Below, in pieces: positions 30,760-33,109 of a stretch of DNA of 33,109 nucleotides (positions are counted from its first letter, which is position 1; the number at the start of each line of letters is the position of its first letter). The position numbers were made by a program, and so were the translations under genes. Source of the DNA: Streptomyces sp. HD (GTDB lineage: Bacteria; Actinomycetota; Actinomycetes; Streptomycetales; Streptomycetaceae); the NCBI RefSeq assembly GCF_028369295.1, contig NZ_JAQMYP010000083.1:1-33109 (forward strand). Direction: 5' to 3'. The notes under the pieces are model-generated. The model worked only from the letters and a program-made list of their open reading frames with translations. It was not told the origin of the DNA and ran no database searches.

Positions 30760-31755
30760 CTACGCCGGCGGCACGAACCCGGTGGCGGGCCGGTCGGCGG
30801 ACTGCGCGTCCTGCGACGCCGGAGTCTGCGGTACGGGGCTCTGAGACGCGGAGGAACGATCCACTTCCGCCCCCGCCGCGGGCTGACCAGCGACCGGAGC
30901 AACCCCGACGCCGTAGGCGCCCGACGGAGGCGGCCCAGCCGCGGGCGGCACGACCGGCGGGCCGTACGCGCCGCCGACACCGGCAGGCGCCCCGCTCGCC
31001 CCCGGCCCGTCACCGAAGGCGCGGCGCGCCTCCCGGGCCTGCCGTTCGTGCAGCACCGCCGCCAGATACGCGGCCGGCGGCACGCCCTGCAGAGCCGGAG
31101 TACCCGTGCGCGCCGCGAGGTCGGTCGCGAGACGTTCCGCCATGTTCTGGCCGACCTGGGGGTCGAGCTGCTGCATCCGCGTCAGGTACTGGCGAATGGC
31201 AAGCCACAGGTCATCGGGAACCGCCGACAGGTCGAGCTCCGAGAACCGTCCGGCCAGCCACGGCGGAGGCGGCGGAACGAAGCCAGTCCGTGTGAGGGGC
31301 ACCCGCTCCCGTACGACGAGAGTCCCGGCGAACACGTCACCGAGCCGCCGCCCGCGCGCGGAGACCAGCGAAGCGATCACGGCGACGACGCCGAGCGTCA
31401 TAAGAATCTCGATCACACCGATGAGACCCCGCACCAGAGCGTGCCGGAACCGGATCGGACCGCCGTCGTCGCGCACGACGCGCAGCCCGCACGCCAACTT
31501 CCCGAGCGAACGCCCTTGGCTGAGCGTCTCGACCGCGATCGGCCCGCCGACCAGCACCAGGACGAACAGGGCGATCGACAGCGCGGTCTGCGCCGCCTCG
31601 TCCAGTGAAGCGGTGGCAGCCACCACGCCAATCGTCGCGACGATATAGGCGATCACGGCCACCGCCAGATCGAGCAGCACGGCAAGCGCCCTGCTGGGCA
31701 GCTTCGCGGGGCGCAACTCCAGCGCCACCGCCTCGCCCGTGACCAGCTCACTCAC
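30760..31755 (-). CDS. RDD family membrane protein with Pro-rich C-terminal tail
   Basis: The 331-aa product starts at GTG 31755 (VSELVTGEAVALEL), with AAGGA 8 nt upstream. The RDD domain (about 15-150) has PSRALAVLLDLAVA, SQGRSLGKLACGLRVVRDDGG and RGRRLGDVFAGTLVV, with three to four TMs. After it come GRFSELDLSAVPDDLWLAIRQYL and about 100 residues rich in Pro, Gly, Ala and Ser, likely disordered and cytoplasmic. Function is unknown; RDD proteins are sometimes ion exchangers. It is divergent from SpoIIM, 130 bp apart, a pairing I recall as conserved in actinobacteria and which suggests a shared membrane role. Confidence 0.88.
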   Translation of the reverse strand: MSELVTGEAVALELRPAKLPSRALAVLLDLAVAVIAYIVATIGVVAATASLDEAAQTALSIALFVLVLVGGPIAVETLSQGRSLGKLACGLRVVRDDGGPIRFRHALVRGLIGVIEILMTLGVVAVIASLVSARGRRLGDVFAGTLVVRERVPLTRTGFVPPPPPWLAGRFSELDLSAVPDDLWLAIRQYLTRMQQLDPQVGQNMAERLATDLAARTGTPALQGVPPAAYLAAVLHERQAREARRAFGDGPGASGAPAGVGGAYGPPVVPPAAGPPPSGAYGVGVAPVAGQPAAGAEVDRSSASQSPVPQTPASQDAQSADRPATGFVPPA

Positions 31756-31885
31756 GCCGTCCGTCCTTCCCCTGACCTGCCCCTGGAATGGCCAGTCTGC
31801 CAAGCTGAGGGCGCATTGCGCCGCAGTACGACAAGCTGACACCTACGACGAGTCGCCGACGAACAGCCGAGGAGCAGAAAACCAG

Positions 31886-32893
31886 ATGGACCTCGACGTC
31901 TTCGTCACCGCCCACCGAGCCGAGTGGGACCGACTCGACGCCCTGCTCGGGCGCCAGCGCCGACTCACCGGAGCCGAGACCGACGAGCTCGTCACCCTCT
32001 ACCAGCGCACCGCCACCCACCTCTCGCTGATCCAGTCCAGCGCCCCCGACCCCCAGCTGACGGGCCGACTCAGCCAATTGGTGGCACGCGCGCGTAGCGC
32101 CGTGACCGGCACCCGACGGGCCTCCTGGCGTGACGTCACCCGCTTCCTGGCTCACGGTTTCCCGGCCGCGGTCTACCGATCACGCCACTGGTGGGTGCCC
32201 ACGGCACTCCTGTCCACCCTCGTCGCGATCCTCCTGGGCTGGTGGATCGCCACCCACCCGGAAGTGCAGACAAGCATTGCCGCCCCGAACGAACTGCGCG
32301 AGCTGACGCGCCCCGGCGGCCAGTACGAGACGTACTACTCCAGCCACCCCGCAGCGTCCTTCGCGGCCCAGGTCTGGACGAACAACGCGTGGGCCGCCGC
32401 CCTCTGCCTGATCCTGGGCGTCTTTCTAGGCCTCCCGGTGTTCTGGATCCTCTTCCAGAACATGCTCAACCTCGGCGTCGGCTTCGGCCTGATGTCCTCG
32501 GCAGGACGCCTGGACACGTTCCTCGGCCTCGTCCTGCCCCACGGCCTCCTCGAACTGACAGCGGTCTTCGTCGCCGCCGGCACAGGCCTACGCCTCGGCT
32601 GGACCCTCATCGACCCGGGCCCCCGCACCCGACGCGCAGCCCTCGCCGAGGAAGGCCGAGCCGCGATAGGCATGGCGATAGGCCTCGCCCTGGTCCTCTT
32701 CGTCTCCGGCGCCATCGAAGGCTTCGTCACCCCGTCGGGCCTGCCCACGTGGGCCCGCATCACCATCGGCGTCATAGCCGAGCTGGCATTCCTTGCATAC
32801 GTCTACGTCCTCGGTGGCCGCGCCGCCCGCACCGGAGAGACAGGCGACGTCGAGGCAGCCGAGCGCAGCGCCGCCGTTCCGACGGCGGCCTGA
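31886..32893 (+). CDS. Stage II sporulation protein M (SpoIIM/DUF95) family membrane protein
   Basis: The 335-aa protein starts at ATG 31886, with AGGAG 11 nt upstream. An N-terminal cytoplasmic helical region (MDLDVFVTAHRAEWDRLDALL ... THLSLIQS) precedes five to six TMs, including WWVPTALLSTLVAILLGWW, AALCLILGVFLGLPVFWILF and AIGMAIGLALVLFVSGAIEGF. FAAQVWTNNAWAA and GLVLPHGLLELTAVFVAAGTGLRLGW are typical DUF95 segments. In Bacillus, SpoIIM takes part in engulfment; in Streptomyces, which makes no endospores, the role is unknown and may concern envelope or stress functions with the divergent RDD gene. It ends shortly before a strong promoter. Confidence 0.88.
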   Translation: MDLDVFVTAHRAEWDRLDALLGRQRRLTGAETDELVTLYQRTATHLSLIQSSAPDPQLTGRLSQLVARARSAVTGTRRASWRDVTRFLAHGFPAAVYRSRHWWVPTALLSTLVAILLGWWIATHPEVQTSIAAPNELRELTRPGGQYETYYSSHPAASFAAQVWTNNAWAAALCLILGVFLGLPVFWILFQNMLNLGVGFGLMSSAGRLDTFLGLVLPHGLLELTAVFVAAGTGLRLGWTLIDPGPRTRRAALAEEGRAAIGMAIGLALVLFVSGAIEGFVTPSGLPTWARITIGVIAELAFLAYVYVLGGRAARTGETGDVEAAERSAAVPTAA

Positions 32894-32946
32894 TGTGCGG
32901 ATGCCCGTGCTGAGCTGCTAGTCTCCTCTTCGCCCCACAAGAACCG

Positions 32947-32975
32947 TTGACACGGAGCGAGTGGGGAGGTAGATT
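32947..32975 (+). promoter_or_regulatory. Strong vegetative promoter, probably of an rRNA operon
   Basis: TTGACA (32947-32952), a 17-nt spacer and TAGATT (32970-32975) make a near-consensus HrdB-type promoter. No coding sequence follows to the window end at 33109, leaving at least 130 nt of untranslated leader. A TAGTCT at 32919 could be part of a tandem promoter. Streptomyces rrn operons have such promoters and long leaders, so a 16S rRNA gene is expected just outside the window; this is an inference. Confidence 0.6.
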
Positions 32976-33109
32976 CGAACAGTTGCCTGGAAGTGGATGT
33001 AGTCCCGCCGGGCAGAGTGAGCATCTAGCTGCTTCAGTGGAACAGTGATTCCCAAGAAGCCCTTCCCGATGAATCGGAAATGAGTGGCTGGTCAGTCCGG
33101 CCCGAAGCT

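Overview
The window is high-GC actinobacterial chromosome, almost certainly Streptomyces. Codon third positions are nearly all G or C, GTG starts are common, and a 1:1 WhiB developmental regulator is present. From memory (not checked), the gene order closely follows the S. coelicolor region around SCO3020-SCO3041, so this is mostly conserved core chromosome and not an island. I see no tRNA, CRISPR array, transposase or phage gene.

Layout, left to right. A TIGR03089-type gene (-) diverges from a secreted PGRP/amidase_2 protein. Next come manC (GDP-mannose pyrophosphorylase) and a convergent AlkA-like DNA glycosylase. A 117-bp minisatellite separates the glycosylase from a leftward operon of cysteine dioxygenase, fbiA and fbiB (coenzyme F420). 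whiB lies divergently from that operon. It is followed by a very large membrane glycosyltransferase with a Tyr/Gln/Gly-rich tail, a translationally coupled DUF5719 protein, a convergent zincin-like protein, a DUF3499 protein, an L-lactate permease, manB, a Trm112 protein, a SIS-domain isomerase-like protein, manA and a CDF cation transporter. The right part holds an unusual signal peptidase I homologue (-), an orphan fructose PTS EIIBCA (-), ahcY (+), an uncharacterised protein, an RDD protein (-) and SpoIIM/DUF95 (+). The window ends just after a near-consensus vegetative promoter that probably drives an rRNA operon.

How it fits together. manA, manB and manC give the complete route from fructose-6-phosphate to mannose-6-P, mannose-1-P and GDP-mannose, the donor for envelope and protein mannosylation. 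The large GT2 protein and its DUF5719 partner are plausible envelope-glycan machinery next to this supply. Cysteine catabolism, F420 and SAH recycling are separate metabolic units.

The most interesting observation is a 32-codon open frame on the minus strand (8845-8943) upstream of cysteine dioxygenase. It ends in a poly-cysteine tract (RCSCCCCCPSC, then stop). A TTGACA promoter places its ATG almost exactly at the predicted transcript start, and it is followed by hairpins, one of which covers the cysteine dioxygenase ribosome binding site. It looks like a cysteine-responsive attenuator for a cysteine-degrading enzyme. Other notable signals are: four genes whose stop codons lie inside short tandem repeats; three copies of a multi-hairpin intergenic repeat; a signal peptidase lacking its catalytic lysine; twin TTCCG-N5-CGGAA palindromes before the lactate permease; and several strong dyads upstream of envelope genes.
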